Source of the DNA: Streptomyces nigra
Lineage (GTDB): Bacteria; Actinomycetota; Actinomycetes; Streptomycetales; Streptomycetaceae
Reading direction: 5' to 3'
Assembly: GCF_003074055.1 (NCBI RefSeq)
Contig: NZ_CP029043.1
Span: 1-64,000 of the forward strand
Length of the DNA: 64,000 nt
Part shown: positions 51,674 to 61,077 of the stretch, in pieces
How positions within the stretch are numbered: position 1 is the stretch's first letter
Layout of the letters: each line of letters opens with the position of its first letter
Notes under the pieces: model-generated
What the model was told of the DNA's origin: nothing
Seen by the model: the letters and a program-made list of their open reading frames with translations, nothing else
The model's database searches: none
Position numbers and translations under genes: made by a program

Positions 51674-52750
51674 ATGCAGCTCAGGTTCACCAGGTACGCC
51701 TGTCTCGGCGCCCTCGCCGCCCTGTCCGTCCCCGCACTCACCGCCTGCGGGGGTTCGGGATCCGCGTCGGCCTCGGGTCCGGGCGGTGGTTCCACCGTGG
51801 TCGGGGTCGACTACCCGCGCTCCGACACCGACTTCTGGAACTCGTACATCAAGTACACCCCGCAGTTCGCCAAGGAACTCGGACTCGACCTGAAGACCAC
51901 CAACTCGCAGAACGACGTCGCGAAACTCACCGCCGACGTCCAGACGTTCATCAGCCAGGGCGTCAAGGGCGTCGCGATGGCACCGCAGGACACGGCCGCC
52001 ATCGCACCCACCCTGGCGCAGCTGGCGGCGAAGAAGATCCCGGTCGTCTCCGTGGACACCCGCCCCGACACCGGCAAGGTGTACATGGTCGTAAGGGCGG
52101 ACAACCGCGCCTACGGGGAGAAGGCCTGCCAGTTCCTGGGGACGAAGCTGGGCGGCAAGGGCAAGGTCGTCATGCTCCAGGGAGATCTCGCCTCCGTCAA
52201 CGGCCGTGACCGCACAGAGGCGTTCAACGACTGCATGAAGAAGAACTACCCGGCCATCAAGGTCTTCGGCGAAGCCACCAACTGGGACGGCGCCGTCGCG
52301 GCGCAGAAGCTCCAGACCGACCTGACCGCCCACCCCGACATCAAGGGCGTCTACATGCAGTCCAGTTTCGCGCTCTCCGGCACCCTGCAGGTGCTCAAGC
52401 AGAAGGGTCTGCTGGTCGGCCCCGAGGACAAGAAGCACGTGTTCGTGGTCTCCAACGACGGCATCCCCGAGGAACTCAAGAACATCGCCGCGGGCAAGAT
52501 CGACGCCACCGTCTCCCAGCCGGCCGACCTCTACGCCAAGTACGCCCTCTCCTACCTCAAGGCGGCGATCGACGGCAAGACGTTCAAACCCGGCAAGACC
52601 GACCACGACAGCACGATCATCCAGGTCCGCGAGGGCCTTCTGGAGGACCAGCTCTCCGCGCCCCTGGTGACGGCGGACGGGGCCACCTACGGCGGGGTCC
52701 CCAGCCTCAAGAGCGACGACAGCTCCCTGTGGGGCAACAACCTCAGCTGA
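51674..52750 (+). CDS. Sugar ABC transporter substrate-binding lipoprotein (RbsB-like)
   Basis: Extracellular sugar-binding lipoprotein of the periplasmic-binding-protein-like family 1 type, 358 aa. The lipobox is LTAC (Cys25). Fold features are TVVGVDYPRSDTDFWNSYIK, GVKGVAMAPQDTAAIAPTL, KIPVVSVDTRPDTG and VFVVSNDGIPEELKNIAAGKIDATVSQP. By position it should bind L-fucose or fucosylated sugars. ATG 51674 has AAGGAG upstream (51659-51667). It starts a three-gene importer unit. Confidence 0.95.
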   Translation: MQLRFTRYACLGALAALSVPALTACGGSGSASASGPGGGSTVVGVDYPRSDTDFWNSYIKYTPQFAKELGLDLKTTNSQNDVAKLTADVQTFISQGVKGVAMAPQDTAAIAPTLAQLAAKKIPVVSVDTRPDTGKVYMVVRADNRAYGEKACQFLGTKLGGKGKVVMLQGDLASVNGRDRTEAFNDCMKKNYPAIKVFGEATNWDGAVAAQKLQTDLTAHPDIKGVYMQSSFALSGTLQVLKQKGLLVGPEDKKHVFVVSNDGIPEELKNIAAGKIDATVSQPADLYAKYALSYLKAAIDGKTFKPGKTDHDSTIIQVREGLLEDQLSAPLVTADGATYGGVPSLKSDDSSLWGNNLS

Positions 52751-52770
52751 CCGGAAGGCGATTCGCAGAC

Positions 52771-54279
52771 ATGTCTACGGCTGCGCCCGTCGCCCAGGCG
52801 GCGGCGATAACGAAGCGGTTCGGTTCCACCGTGGCGCTGCGCGACGCCCGGATCACGATCGCGCCCGGCCAGACCCACGCACTGGTCGGGCGCAACGGCG
52901 CGGGCAAGTCCACGCTGGTCTCCATCCTCACCGGACTGCACGCACCGGATCAGGGCACGGTCACCTTCAACGGCGCGCCGGCGCCCCGGCTCGCGGACCG
53001 TGACGGCTGGCGGCAGCGGGTGGCGTGCGTATACCAGAAGTCCACCATCATCCCCGAACTGACGGTCGCCGAGAACCTCTTCCTCAACCGGCACGACCGC
53101 GGTCGCGGCGGCCTGATCAGCTGGCGGACGGTGCGCGCCAGGGCCCACGACCTGCTGCGGACGTGGTCGGTCGACGTGGACGTGCGTACCCCGGCGGGAG
53201 AACTCGACGTCGAACAGCGCCAGTTCCTGGAGATCGCCAGGGCCCTGTCCTTCGGGGCCCGCTTCATCATCCTCGACGAACCCACCGCGCAGCTGGACGC
53301 AGCCGCCATCAACCGGCTGTTCACCCGGATCCGGGACCTGCAACGGCAGGGCGTGACCTTCCTGTTCATCAGCCATCATCTCCAGGAGATCTACGAGATC
53401 TGCGACACGGTGACGGTGTTCCGCGACGCCCGGCACATCCTGACCGCCCCGGTCGCCGAACTGCCCCGCGCCGAACTGGTCGCCGCCATGACCGGCGAGG
53501 GCGCCACCGAGGGCGCCAGGGCCCGCCGCCGCCCGGCGGACGGCGCATCTCCCGATGTGCTGGTCGTGGAGGATGCGACGCTCGACGGGAGCTACGCGGA
53601 CGTGTCCGTCCGTGTCCGCGGCGGGGAGATCGTCGGTCTGGCCGGCGCGGCGAGCAGCGGCCGTATCGACGTGGCGGAGACCGTCGTCGGACTGCGCGCC
53701 GCCGACACCGGCACGGTGCGGATCGCCGGGAAGCGTCCACGCCCCGGCAGCGTGCCCGCGGCCCTGAAGGCCGGCGTCGGCTTCGTCCCGCAGGACCGCC
53801 ACCACCAGGGTTACGTACCGGAGATGTCCATCGCGGACAACGGCACCCTCACCATTCCCGAACGGCTCGGTCCGTCCGGTTTCATCGACGGACGCCGCCG
53901 GGACACCTGTGCCCGTTCCATGATCGAGAACCTGGCGATCAAGACGCCGGGACCGGAGCTGCCCGTCTCCGGGCTCTCCGGGGGCAACCAGCAGAAGGTC
54001 GTCATGGCCCGTGCCCTGGCCAGCGATCCGAAGGTGCTGGTCCTGATCAATCCGACCGCCGGCGTCGACGTGCGGTCCAAGGAGTTCCTCCTCGGCAAGG
54101 TCGAGGAGATCGCCGAGTCCGGCACCGGTGTGCTGGTCGCCTCCGACGAGCTCGACGACCTGCGCATGTGCGACCGGGTCCTGGTGATGTTCCAGGGCCG
54201 AGTGGTGGCCGAGATGGCCCGCGGCTGGCACGACCACGAGCTCGTGGCCGCAATGGAAGGAGTGGACCTCGATGTCTGA
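52771..54279 (+). CDS. Sugar ABC transporter ATP-binding protein (two ATPase domains)
   Basis: RbsA/XylG-type ATPase of 502 aa with two tandem ABC domains. The first has Walker A GRNGAGKST and Walker B FIILDEPTAQLD, but its signature is LDVEQRQ instead of LSGGQ. The second has a degenerate Walker A (GAASSGRIDV) and a full signature LSGGNQQK, as is normal for this class. It powers the fucose importer. ATG 52771 has GGAAGG upstream; its end overlaps the permease start by 8 nt. Confidence 0.95.
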   Translation: MSTAAPVAQAAAITKRFGSTVALRDARITIAPGQTHALVGRNGAGKSTLVSILTGLHAPDQGTVTFNGAPAPRLADRDGWRQRVACVYQKSTIIPELTVAENLFLNRHDRGRGGLISWRTVRARAHDLLRTWSVDVDVRTPAGELDVEQRQFLEIARALSFGARFIILDEPTAQLDAAAINRLFTRIRDLQRQGVTFLFISHHLQEIYEICDTVTVFRDARHILTAPVAELPRAELVAAMTGEGATEGARARRRPADGASPDVLVVEDATLDGSYADVSVRVRGGEIVGLAGAASSGRIDVAETVVGLRAADTGTVRIAGKRPRPGSVPAALKAGVGFVPQDRHHQGYVPEMSIADNGTLTIPERLGPSGFIDGRRRDTCARSMIENLAIKTPGPELPVSGLSGGNQQKVVMARALASDPKVLVLINPTAGVDVRSKEFLLGKVEEIAESGTGVLVASDELDDLRMCDRVLVMFQGRVVAEMARGWHDHELVAAMEGVDLDV

Positions 54280-55333
54280 GAGCGCGACCGCGGCCGCCGC
54301 GAAGAGTCCCGACGAGGACCTGCCGGATCCCGCGAGCGGCCGGCAGGCCACGCGCAGGGCCGGCGGGCGGAGGCTGGCCTTCGCACGGCTGCGGGACCTG
54401 GCACTCATCCCCGCGATCATCGTCATGGCGATCGTCGGCCAACTGGTCAATCCGGTGTTTCTGCAGCCCGACAACCTGATCAACGTGCTGCAGACCATGT
54501 CCGAGATCGCCCTGCTGGTCCTCGCCCAGACCCTCGTGCTCATCGTCAAGAAGATGGATCTCTCCCTGGAGTCCACCGTCGGTCTCGCCCCGGGCGTCGC
54601 GGCCTGGCTCACCGTCCCGGCGGGCACCGCACACGGCGTCGGACTGCTGCCCGGCGCCTGGTCCATCCCCGTCACCCTGACCGTCGGCCTCGTCATCGGG
54701 GTGGTGAACGCGCTGTTCATCATCCGGTTCGGGCTCAACGGCTTCATCGTGACGCTCGGCATGCTGATCGTGCTGCGCGGCATCCTGACCGGCATCTCCG
54801 GCGGCCAGACCTTCTTCCAGCTGCCCGAGTCGATGCTGTACCTCGGCACCACCCAGTGGCTGGGCATGCCCGCCTCGGTGTGGACCTGCCTCATCCTCTT
54901 CGCCATCGGCATCGTGGTGCTCGGCTTCACCAGCTTCGGCCGCTCCCTCTACGCGATCGGCGGCAACGTCGACGCGGCGAAGGCCGCCGGTATCCGCACC
55001 GACCGCGTGCTGTGGATCGTCATCGTCACCGCGAGCGTCCTCGCCGCGCTGAGCGGCCTGCTCCTCTCGGGGCGCCTGGCCTCGGTGGCCTCCGCCCAGG
55101 GCAACGGCTACATCTTCACCGTGTTCGCCGCCGCCGTCATCGGCGGCATCAGCCTCAACGGCGGCAAGGGAACGGTCTTCGGCGCGTTCACCGGCATCCT
55201 GCTGCTGTTCCTGATCCAGAACGTCCTCACCCTCGGCGGTGTCCCCGCCCAGTGGATCGGCGCCCTCAACGGCGCGATCATCCTCGTCGCCCTGGCGCTG
55301 TCCCGCATCACCGGAGGCAAGGCGCAGGACTAG
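54272..55333 (+). CDS. Sugar ABC transporter permease (RbsC-like)
   Basis: Membrane permease of 353 aa with a 40-residue charged N-terminus and about 9-10 hydrophobic segments (LALIPAIIVMAIVGQLV; VTLTVGLVIGVVNALFII; FTVFAAAVIGGISLNGGKG). The motif GGNVDAAKAAGIRTDRV is the RbsC-type cytoplasmic loop that contacts the ATPase. It overlaps the ATPase gene by 8 nt and is followed 83 nt later by the fucosidase gene. Confidence 0.95.
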   Translation: MSESATAAAAKSPDEDLPDPASGRQATRRAGGRRLAFARLRDLALIPAIIVMAIVGQLVNPVFLQPDNLINVLQTMSEIALLVLAQTLVLIVKKMDLSLESTVGLAPGVAAWLTVPAGTAHGVGLLPGAWSIPVTLTVGLVIGVVNALFIIRFGLNGFIVTLGMLIVLRGILTGISGGQTFFQLPESMLYLGTTQWLGMPASVWTCLILFAIGIVVLGFTSFGRSLYAIGGNVDAAKAAGIRTDRVLWIVIVTASVLAALSGLLLSGRLASVASAQGNGYIFTVFAAAVIGGISLNGGKGTVFGAFTGILLLFLIQNVLTLGGVPAQWIGALNGAIILVALALSRITGGKAQD

Positions 55334-55416
55334 ACACCGCCCGGCCCGCTGCTGCGCACCGGCCCGAACCGCTCCGGATGACCAGCCCGACCCGCACTCG
55401 AAAGGCAGGCATTCTC

Positions 55417-57834
55417 ATGGAACGAAGAGACTTTCTCGTCACCTCCGCGGCGACGTCGGCCGCACTGGCCGTCGGTGTTCCGGCGGCCGGTGCGGCCCCA
55501 CACGCCGCGGCGGAGGTGGAGGTGGAGGGCGCCGCCACGCCGGACGCCTCGCGCCTGGCCCTGTGGTACGACAAGCCGGCGGGCCAGTGGCTGGAGGCCC
55601 TGCCCCTCGGCAACGGCCGCCTCGGCGCCATGGTCTTCGGCGGAGTCGACACCGACCGGCTCCAGCTCAACGAGGACACTCTCTGGGCGGGAGGCCCCTA
55701 CGAACCGGCCAACCCACAGGGCCTGGCGAACCTCCCCGAGATCCGGCGCCGGATCTTCGCCGGCCAGTGGGGCCCGGCCCAGGATCTGATCAACTCGACC
55801 TTCCTGGGCAACCCCGTCGGGGAGCTGATGTACCAGACGGTGGGCGATCTGCGCCTGACGTTCCCCGGCACGGGTGACGTCGGCTCCTACCGTCGGGAGC
55901 TGGACCTCGACACCGCCGTGGCCACCACCACGTACACCCGTGGCGAAGTGGGCTACCGCCGCGAGGCGTTCGCCAGCCACGCCGACCAGCTGATCGTGGT
56001 CAGGCTGACCGCCGACACCCCCGGCGCTCTCTCGCTCACCGCCGCTTTCGACAGCCCCCAGCAGACCCAGAAGTCCTCCCCCGACCGGATCACCGCCGCG
56101 CTGGAGGGCACCGGGCAGACCCGAGAGGGCGTCACCGGACGGGTCCGCTTCCGCGCGCTGGTCCGTGCCCGGGCCGAAGGCGGCACCGTGCGGAGCGAGA
56201 ACGGCACCCTCACGGTGACCTCGGCCGACGCGGTGACCCTGTTGGTGTCCGTGGGCACCAGCTACAACGACTACCGCGACGCCTCCGGCGACCACCGCGC
56301 ACGCGCCGAGCGCCCGCTGAACGCCGCCGCCGACACCCCTTACGGACAGCTGCGCGCCCGCCATGTGCGCGACCACCGCGCCCTCTTCCGGCGCGTCGCG
56401 CTCGACCTCGGGGTCACGGATGCCGCCGCCGCACCGACCGACCAGCGGGTGGCCGCCTTCGCCCAGTCCGACGATCCCCATCTGGTGGCCCTGCACTACC
56501 AGTTCGGCCGCTATCTCCTCATCGCCTCCTCCCGCCCCGGCACCCAGCCCGCCAACCTGCAGGGCATCTGGAACGACCAGCTCTCCCCGCCGTGGGATTC
56601 CAAGTACACGATCAACATCAACACGGAGATGAACTACTGGCCGGCCTCCACGACCAACCTTCTGGAGTGCTGGGAGCCGATCTTCGCCCTGCTCGACGAC
56701 CTCGCCCAGGCGGGGCAGAAGACCGCGCGGGTGCAGTACGGCGCGAACGGTTGGGTCGCCCACCACAACACCGACGCCTGGCGCGGCACCGCGCCGGTCG
56801 ACGGCGCGTTCTGGGGCATGTGGCCCACCGGGGGAGCCTGGCTGGCCACCTCGGTCTGGGAGCACTACCGCTTCACCGGTGACCGCGAGGCATTGCGCCG
56901 ACGCCTGCCGGTCGTCGAGGGCGCCGTCCGCTTCTTCCTCGACGCCCTCGTCACCGATCCCGGCACCGGCCATCTCGTGACCTGCCCGTCCGTTTCTCCG
57001 GAGAACGCCCACCACGCCGGTGTGTCCGCCTGCGCGGGCCCCACCATGGACAACCAGATCCTGTGCGACCTGTTCGACGGTTACCTCGCCGCCTGCGACG
57101 CGCTCGGCGTCACCAGCCCGTACGCCGCTCAGGTGCGCCAGGCCCGAGCCCAGCTTCCGCCCATGAGGATCGGTGCGCTCGGGCAGTTGCAGGAGTGGCA
57201 GCAGGACTGGGACGCCGGCGCGCCCGAGCAACAGCACCGCCACGTCTCCCACCTGTACGGTCTGCACCCCAGCAACCAGATCTCCAAGCGCGGCACCCCC
57301 GAACTGTTCCGTGCCGCGCTGAAGACGCTGGAGATGCGCGGGGACGCCGGTACCGGCTGGTCCCTCGCCTGGAAGATCAATTTCTGGGCGCGCGCGGAAG
57401 ACGGCTCACGCTCCTACAAGCTCCTCACCGACCTCCTCACTCCCGACCGCACCGCTCCGAACCTGTTCGACCTGCACCCCCCGTTCCAGATCGACGGAAA
57501 CTTCGGCGCCACCGCGGGGGTGACCGAATGGCTGGTGCAGTCGCACACCGACGAGGTCCACCTCCTGCCGGCGCTGCCCCCGCAGCTTCCACAGGGCCGA
57601 GTCACTGGCCTTCTCGCCCGCGGCGCCCTCACCGTCGACGTCTCCTGGAGCGACGGCGCGCTGACCCACGCCCGTCTCGCGGCACGCCGGACGGGGGCGG
57701 TCCGGCTGCGCACGGCGGCACCGGTCGCGGTACGTGCCGAGGGCGGTCCCCGAACCGACGTGAAGCGCCCGGAGAGCACCGTCGTCGCGTTCGACGCCCA
57801 GGCGGGCAAGAGGTACATGATCACGCCGCTGTGA
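55417..57834 (+). CDS. GH95 alpha-L-fucosidase, Tat-secreted
   Basis: Glycoside hydrolase family 95 enzyme of 805 aa that should remove terminal L-fucose (mainly alpha-1,2 linked) from glycans by inversion. A Tat signal (MERRDFLVTSAATSAALAVG) directs export. GH95 features: LWYDKPAGQWLEALPLGNGRLGAMVFGG, INTEMNYWPA (substrate Asn residues), GTGWSLAWKINFWARAEDG and FQIDGNFGATAGV (Asp and Asn of the catalytic site). No carbohydrate-binding module is attached. ATG 55417 has AAAGGCAGG upstream. It closes the importer operon and provides the substrate for the rest of the locus. Confidence 0.95.
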   Translation: MERRDFLVTSAATSAALAVGVPAAGAAPHAAAEVEVEGAATPDASRLALWYDKPAGQWLEALPLGNGRLGAMVFGGVDTDRLQLNEDTLWAGGPYEPANPQGLANLPEIRRRIFAGQWGPAQDLINSTFLGNPVGELMYQTVGDLRLTFPGTGDVGSYRRELDLDTAVATTTYTRGEVGYRREAFASHADQLIVVRLTADTPGALSLTAAFDSPQQTQKSSPDRITAALEGTGQTREGVTGRVRFRALVRARAEGGTVRSENGTLTVTSADAVTLLVSVGTSYNDYRDASGDHRARAERPLNAAADTPYGQLRARHVRDHRALFRRVALDLGVTDAAAAPTDQRVAAFAQSDDPHLVALHYQFGRYLLIASSRPGTQPANLQGIWNDQLSPPWDSKYTININTEMNYWPASTTNLLECWEPIFALLDDLAQAGQKTARVQYGANGWVAHHNTDAWRGTAPVDGAFWGMWPTGGAWLATSVWEHYRFTGDREALRRRLPVVEGAVRFFLDALVTDPGTGHLVTCPSVSPENAHHAGVSACAGPTMDNQILCDLFDGYLAACDALGVTSPYAAQVRQARAQLPPMRIGALGQLQEWQQDWDAGAPEQQHRHVSHLYGLHPSNQISKRGTPELFRAALKTLEMRGDAGTGWSLAWKINFWARAEDGSRSYKLLTDLLTPDRTAPNLFDLHPPFQIDGNFGATAGVTEWLVQSHTDEVHLLPALPPQLPQGRVTGLLARGALTVDVSWSDGALTHARLAARRTGAVRLRTAAPVAVRAEGGPRTDVKRPESTVVAFDAQAGKRYMITPL

Positions 57835-57835
57835 C

Positions 57836-57859
57836 GTGGGGGTGTCTGCCGCACCCCAC
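57836..57859. terminator. Hairpin after the fucosidase gene
   Basis: GTGGGG(G)TG and CACCCCAC form an 8-bp stem just after the stop at 57834, between convergent genes. Confidence 0.6.
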
Positions 57860-57864
57860 CGTTC

Positions 57865-58446
57865 TCAGACTCCCCGCTCCGGGGCGACGGCGCGGCTTAC
57901 GCAGTCGCGGAGCAGGATGCGCCGCTGGTCGTGCACGCTTGTGGGCTCCTGAGGGGAGGCGGCGTAGACGTTGCTCACCGGAGACCAGGCCATGGACATG
58001 GCGATGACCATGGCCATCACGTCGAACGGGTCTCCATGTCTGATGCGCCCGGCCGTCTGGGCCTCTGCGATCGCGCGGAGTTTGTGGTCGTCGTAGCGGT
58101 CGTGGTCCGCCACGAGATGCCCGGTCGGGCGCCGCTCCAGGCGCGCCCAGGTCGCGAGCCGGATCAGGTCGGGGCGGCTGAGGTACTCGTCGTAGAGGCG
58201 CACCGCCCAGTCGGCCAGGTCCGTGGCGTCGAAGGGGACGACGTTGGTGATCCGCTCCAGTGAGGCGAAGAAGATCGCGTCGAAGAGCTGTTCCTTGTTG
58301 CCGAAGTAGCCGTAGAGCTGCGCCTTGTTGGTGCGTGCCGCGGCGACGATCCGTTCGATGCGCGCGCCGGCGATGCCGTACTCGGCGAACTCCCGGGTGG
58401 CGGCGTCGACGATGCGCTGGTCGCCATGGACGGCACGCTCAGCCAC
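57865..58446 (-). CDS. TetR-family transcriptional regulator
   Basis: Regulator of 193 aa, convergent with the fucosidase gene. The HTH is AGARIERIVAAARTNKAQLYGYFGNKEQL, followed by a ligand domain with DEYLSRPDLIRLATWARLERRP. The start GTG 58446 (VAERAVHGDQRIVDAATREF) is tentative because several in-frame GTG codons occur. The upstream region contains a truncated alcohol dehydrogenase gene on the other strand, which overlaps the start, so its original target may have been lost. Confidence 0.88.
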   Translation of the reverse strand: MAERAVHGDQRIVDAATREFAEYGIAGARIERIVAAARTNKAQLYGYFGNKEQLFDAIFFASLERITNVVPFDATDLADWAVRLYDEYLSRPDLIRLATWARLERRPTGHLVADHDRYDDHKLRAIAEAQTAGRIRHGDPFDVMAMVIAMSMAWSPVSNVYAASPQEPTSVHDQRRILLRDCVSRAVAPERGV

Positions 58447-58459
58447 CTCGGCCACCTCG

Positions 58460-58689
58460 GACCGGTCACTGTGGAAACCATGGACCTGCTCGTCGGCCGC
58501 AAGAAGCTCAGCTCCGCCGGCAGCGGCGGCCGCCGGTCCACCGCTGCCATGCTGGACTTCTGCGCGGAGCACGGCATCACCGCCGACATCGAGTTGCTGC
58601 CGTCGTCCCAGGTCAACAGGGCTCTGGAACGCCTGGAGCGCAATGACGTCCGCTACCGCTTCGTGCTCGGCATGTCAGACCTGGACTGA
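58460..58689 (+). pseudogene. C-terminal remnant of a zinc alcohol dehydrogenase (YahK/AdhA type)
   Basis: The frame encodes MDLLVGRKKLSSAGSGGRRS, then MLDFCAEHGITADIELLPSS and ALERLERNDVRYRFVLGMSD before a stop, matching the last 75 residues of NADPH-dependent aldehyde reductases. The zinc-binding and cofactor domains are missing; the 5' end merges into the divergent TetR gene. Confidence 0.75.
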
Positions 58690-58773
58690 TCCACCGCACG
58701 GCTTGTCCCACCGGTCCCGAACAGCACCGCAGCGGGCAACTTCGCCTTTGGCCATGGGAGTTGAGGTCGGCCG

Positions 58774-59589
58774 ATGTCAGTCGGTCCTGGCATGATCGCG
58801 GTCATGACCACTCCGATCGTGGAAGAGCTCGTTCTGAGGGCGGCCCAGAAGCATGGCGTCCCCGGCCCGGTAGCGCAGGAGCTGCTGGCCGGATCCCGGC
58901 CGTGTCTCCACCTTGTCCCCTTCCAGGGCCTGACGCCCGCCCAGCAGCAGGAGGCTCGTCCCGCCGCTCGCACGGGAGGCCTCCCCTGCCTGCCGGACGG
59001 CGTCGACTGGCCCGATGGGCGCAGTCCGCTGGTACTGACCGTCGACTGCGCGGCGCTCCCTCGTGAAGCCCTGGACATCGAACTTCCCGCCGACGGGGAC
59101 CTGTTGTTCTTCATCAAGATCGAGTACGAGCCGGAGTCGTCGGCAGTGCTGCACGTTCCCGCCGGCGTGGGAGCCACGGAATGCTCGGCGACGTACGAAT
59201 TCGACGGGGAACCGGAGCAGGTCAAGGTCTATCAGCCGCATGTTCTGTATCCGGTTCCGGGACTGACCGTCTCACCCGACTGGCGCGACAGTCCGGCGAC
59301 CAGCGTATTCCTGGAGATGGGCGAGGACCGCGACGACGCCCTGGAAGACTTCGAGGACGCCGTGCGCGAAGCGGCAGCCGGCGGCGCGTCACACGGGGTC
59401 GCCGTCCAACTCGGCGGCTACTCCGCCCCCTGGCAGTCTCCACCGGACGAAGGCGACCTCGTCCTCCTCGCCCAGATACACGGACAGTCGATCGACCTCG
59501 ACGTCTTCACCCAGACCCTCATCGTCGGGACCCGCGAGGACATCGCCGCGCGCCGTTATGAGGCCTTGGTGTTCGAGCAGCAAGTCTGA
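58774..59589 (+). CDS. DUF1963 (YwqG-like) protein
   Basis: Cytosolic protein of 271 aa. DUF1963 features are GGLPCLPDGVDWP, LVLTVDCAALP, DGDLLFFIKIEYEP, and the C-terminal GDLVLLAQIHGQSI. The role of this family is not known. ATG 58774 has GAGGTCGG upstream; ATG 58804 lacks a site. A related protein is encoded at 63006. Confidence 0.88.
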   Translation: MSVGPGMIAVMTTPIVEELVLRAAQKHGVPGPVAQELLAGSRPCLHLVPFQGLTPAQQQEARPAARTGGLPCLPDGVDWPDGRSPLVLTVDCAALPREALDIELPADGDLLFFIKIEYEPESSAVLHVPAGVGATECSATYEFDGEPEQVKVYQPHVLYPVPGLTVSPDWRDSPATSVFLEMGEDRDDALEDFEDAVREAAAGGASHGVAVQLGGYSAPWQSPPDEGDLVLLAQIHGQSIDLDVFTQTLIVGTREDIAARRYEALVFEQQV

Positions 59590-59647
59590 ACAGCCGGCGA
59601 GCTCCAGTTCGCCCTCGTCGAAGCACCCGTCCCGTTGACCCGCGCGG

Positions 59648-60748
59648 TCATCCAGGCCGGCCGAGTGCTGCCGCCGGCCGCAGGTTCTCCTCGAGTCCTT
59701 CGGCCATGGCCGCGGCGGCCAGTGCCCGTCCCAGCCAGGGTGCCTGTTTGAACAGGTTGTGCCCGGCGGTGAAGAAGATCCTGTCGGCTTCCCAGACCGC
59801 CATGCCGTCCTCGCTCCACGGCAGACTCGTCACCCAGCAGTGCAGGTACTCGACGGGTTCGGGGGCGAGGCCGGGCAGGGCGCGGGAGACGTAGGCGCGG
59901 GCGCGGTCATTGAGCGCCACCAGTGCGCTGGGGTCCGCGAAGCTGCCGTCCTCGCGTACGTCGACCGTCTGGCTGAGGCCCACCGCATACCGGCTGTTGC
60001 CGGGATAGGGGGCCGCGTAGACGCCGACCTCGCCGAAGTCGCCGCTGCTGTCCTGCAGGCAGGCGACCCGGTCCGGGGGCGCTCCCCGGACCTGGAAGGT
60101 GAGGCGGACGTGGGCTGCCGGCTGTACGGGCAGCGAGAGGCCCACGTTGCGTGCCAGCCGCGCGCTGCTCACGCCCGCGCACACCACGGCCGTCGCGTAC
60201 TCTGCGCGGCCTGCTGCGCTGAGCACTTCCACCGTGCCGCGGCCCGTCGGATGCAGCGAGATGACCTCGTCGGTGACCACCGCGTCACCCAGCGCGTCGG
60301 TCAGGCTCTCGACCGCGGCACGGGTGCGGATGGCGCCGCCGTCCTCGTCGAGCATCGCGGGACCGCTGTAGTCGGCGAGCAGCGGCATGCGGGTGTGCAG
60401 CTCGGCGCTGTCCATGGCCCGGGCCCGTATGCCGCTGGCCTCCTGGAGAATGCGGAGTCTCCCGGGTACGGGACCGCCCAGGGCGACCACTCCGTCCGGG
60501 GAGATCAGTTCCGTGCCGAACCGGTCGGCCCACTCGTCCCAGATGGCGCGGCCCTGCCGGGTGAATGCGACGAGGCGGGCGTCGTCGTGCGCGTGGCGGA
60601 AGATGCGGGACTGGCCACTGGACTGTCCATGGCCTGGAACGCCGCTCTCGTACACCCGCGCCGTCGTTCCACGTTCGGCCAGTGCGTAGGCGGTGCAGAG
60701 GCCGACGATACCGGCTCCTACCACGGCAACCTCGGGAACCCGAGCCAT
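59648..60748 (-). CDS. FAD-dependent amine oxidase (DAO/MSOX family)
   Basis: Flavoprotein oxidase of 366 aa of the D-amino-acid oxidase/sarcosine oxidase group. The ADP-binding motif is VVGAGIVGLCTAYALAERG (residues 9-27), followed by SSGQSRIFRHAHDDARLV, typical of N-methyl-amino-acid oxidases. The end FFTAGHNLFKQAPWLGRALA resembles the FAD-binding C-terminus, although the usual Cys for covalent FAD is not obvious. It likely oxidises a secondary amine; the substrate is unknown. Confidence 0.92.
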   Translation of the reverse strand: MARVPEVAVVGAGIVGLCTAYALAERGTTARVYESGVPGHGQSSGQSRIFRHAHDDARLVAFTRQGRAIWDEWADRFGTELISPDGVVALGGPVPGRLRILQEASGIRARAMDSAELHTRMPLLADYSGPAMLDEDGGAIRTRAAVESLTDALGDAVVTDEVISLHPTGRGTVEVLSAAGRAEYATAVVCAGVSSARLARNVGLSLPVQPAAHVRLTFQVRGAPPDRVACLQDSSGDFGEVGVYAAPYPGNSRYAVGLSQTVDVREDGSFADPSALVALNDRARAYVSRALPGLAPEPVEYLHCWVTSLPWSEDGMAVWEADRIFFTAGHNLFKQAPWLGRALAAAAMAEGLEENLRPAAALGRPG

Positions 60749-61077
60749 TCCATCGCCTCACTTCGCGTAGGGGAGCCGTCCGTCCCCCTGCGGGGCGGGG
60801 GTTGCACTCATCTCGCGCCGCCGCAACCTGGTGGGTTACCGGACCCGGGGGCGAATCTGTCAGGGGGCTCTTCGTGACGCGACGGCGGAACCGTGCCTCT
60901 TTCAGCCTCACACCGGTCCGAAATATGTTCAAGCGGCCACCTCGGACATCGACCCTGGCCGACAGGCGGAGGGCAGCGGGATCAGGGGTCGGGCCACAGC
61001 GTGGGAGGAGGCCTCGGGGTAGTACATCGGCCGTCCGGCGATTCCGCGGCTGTCCAGACCAGCCGACAGCAGCAGCG
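60749..61077. other. Intergenic region between two minus-strand genes
   Basis: About 330 bp upstream of the FAD oxidase gene. No gene was recognised. It should contain the oxidase promoter and the end of the GlxA-type gene. A moderately AT-rich stretch lies at about 60915-60930 (AAATATGTTC). Confidence 0.45.
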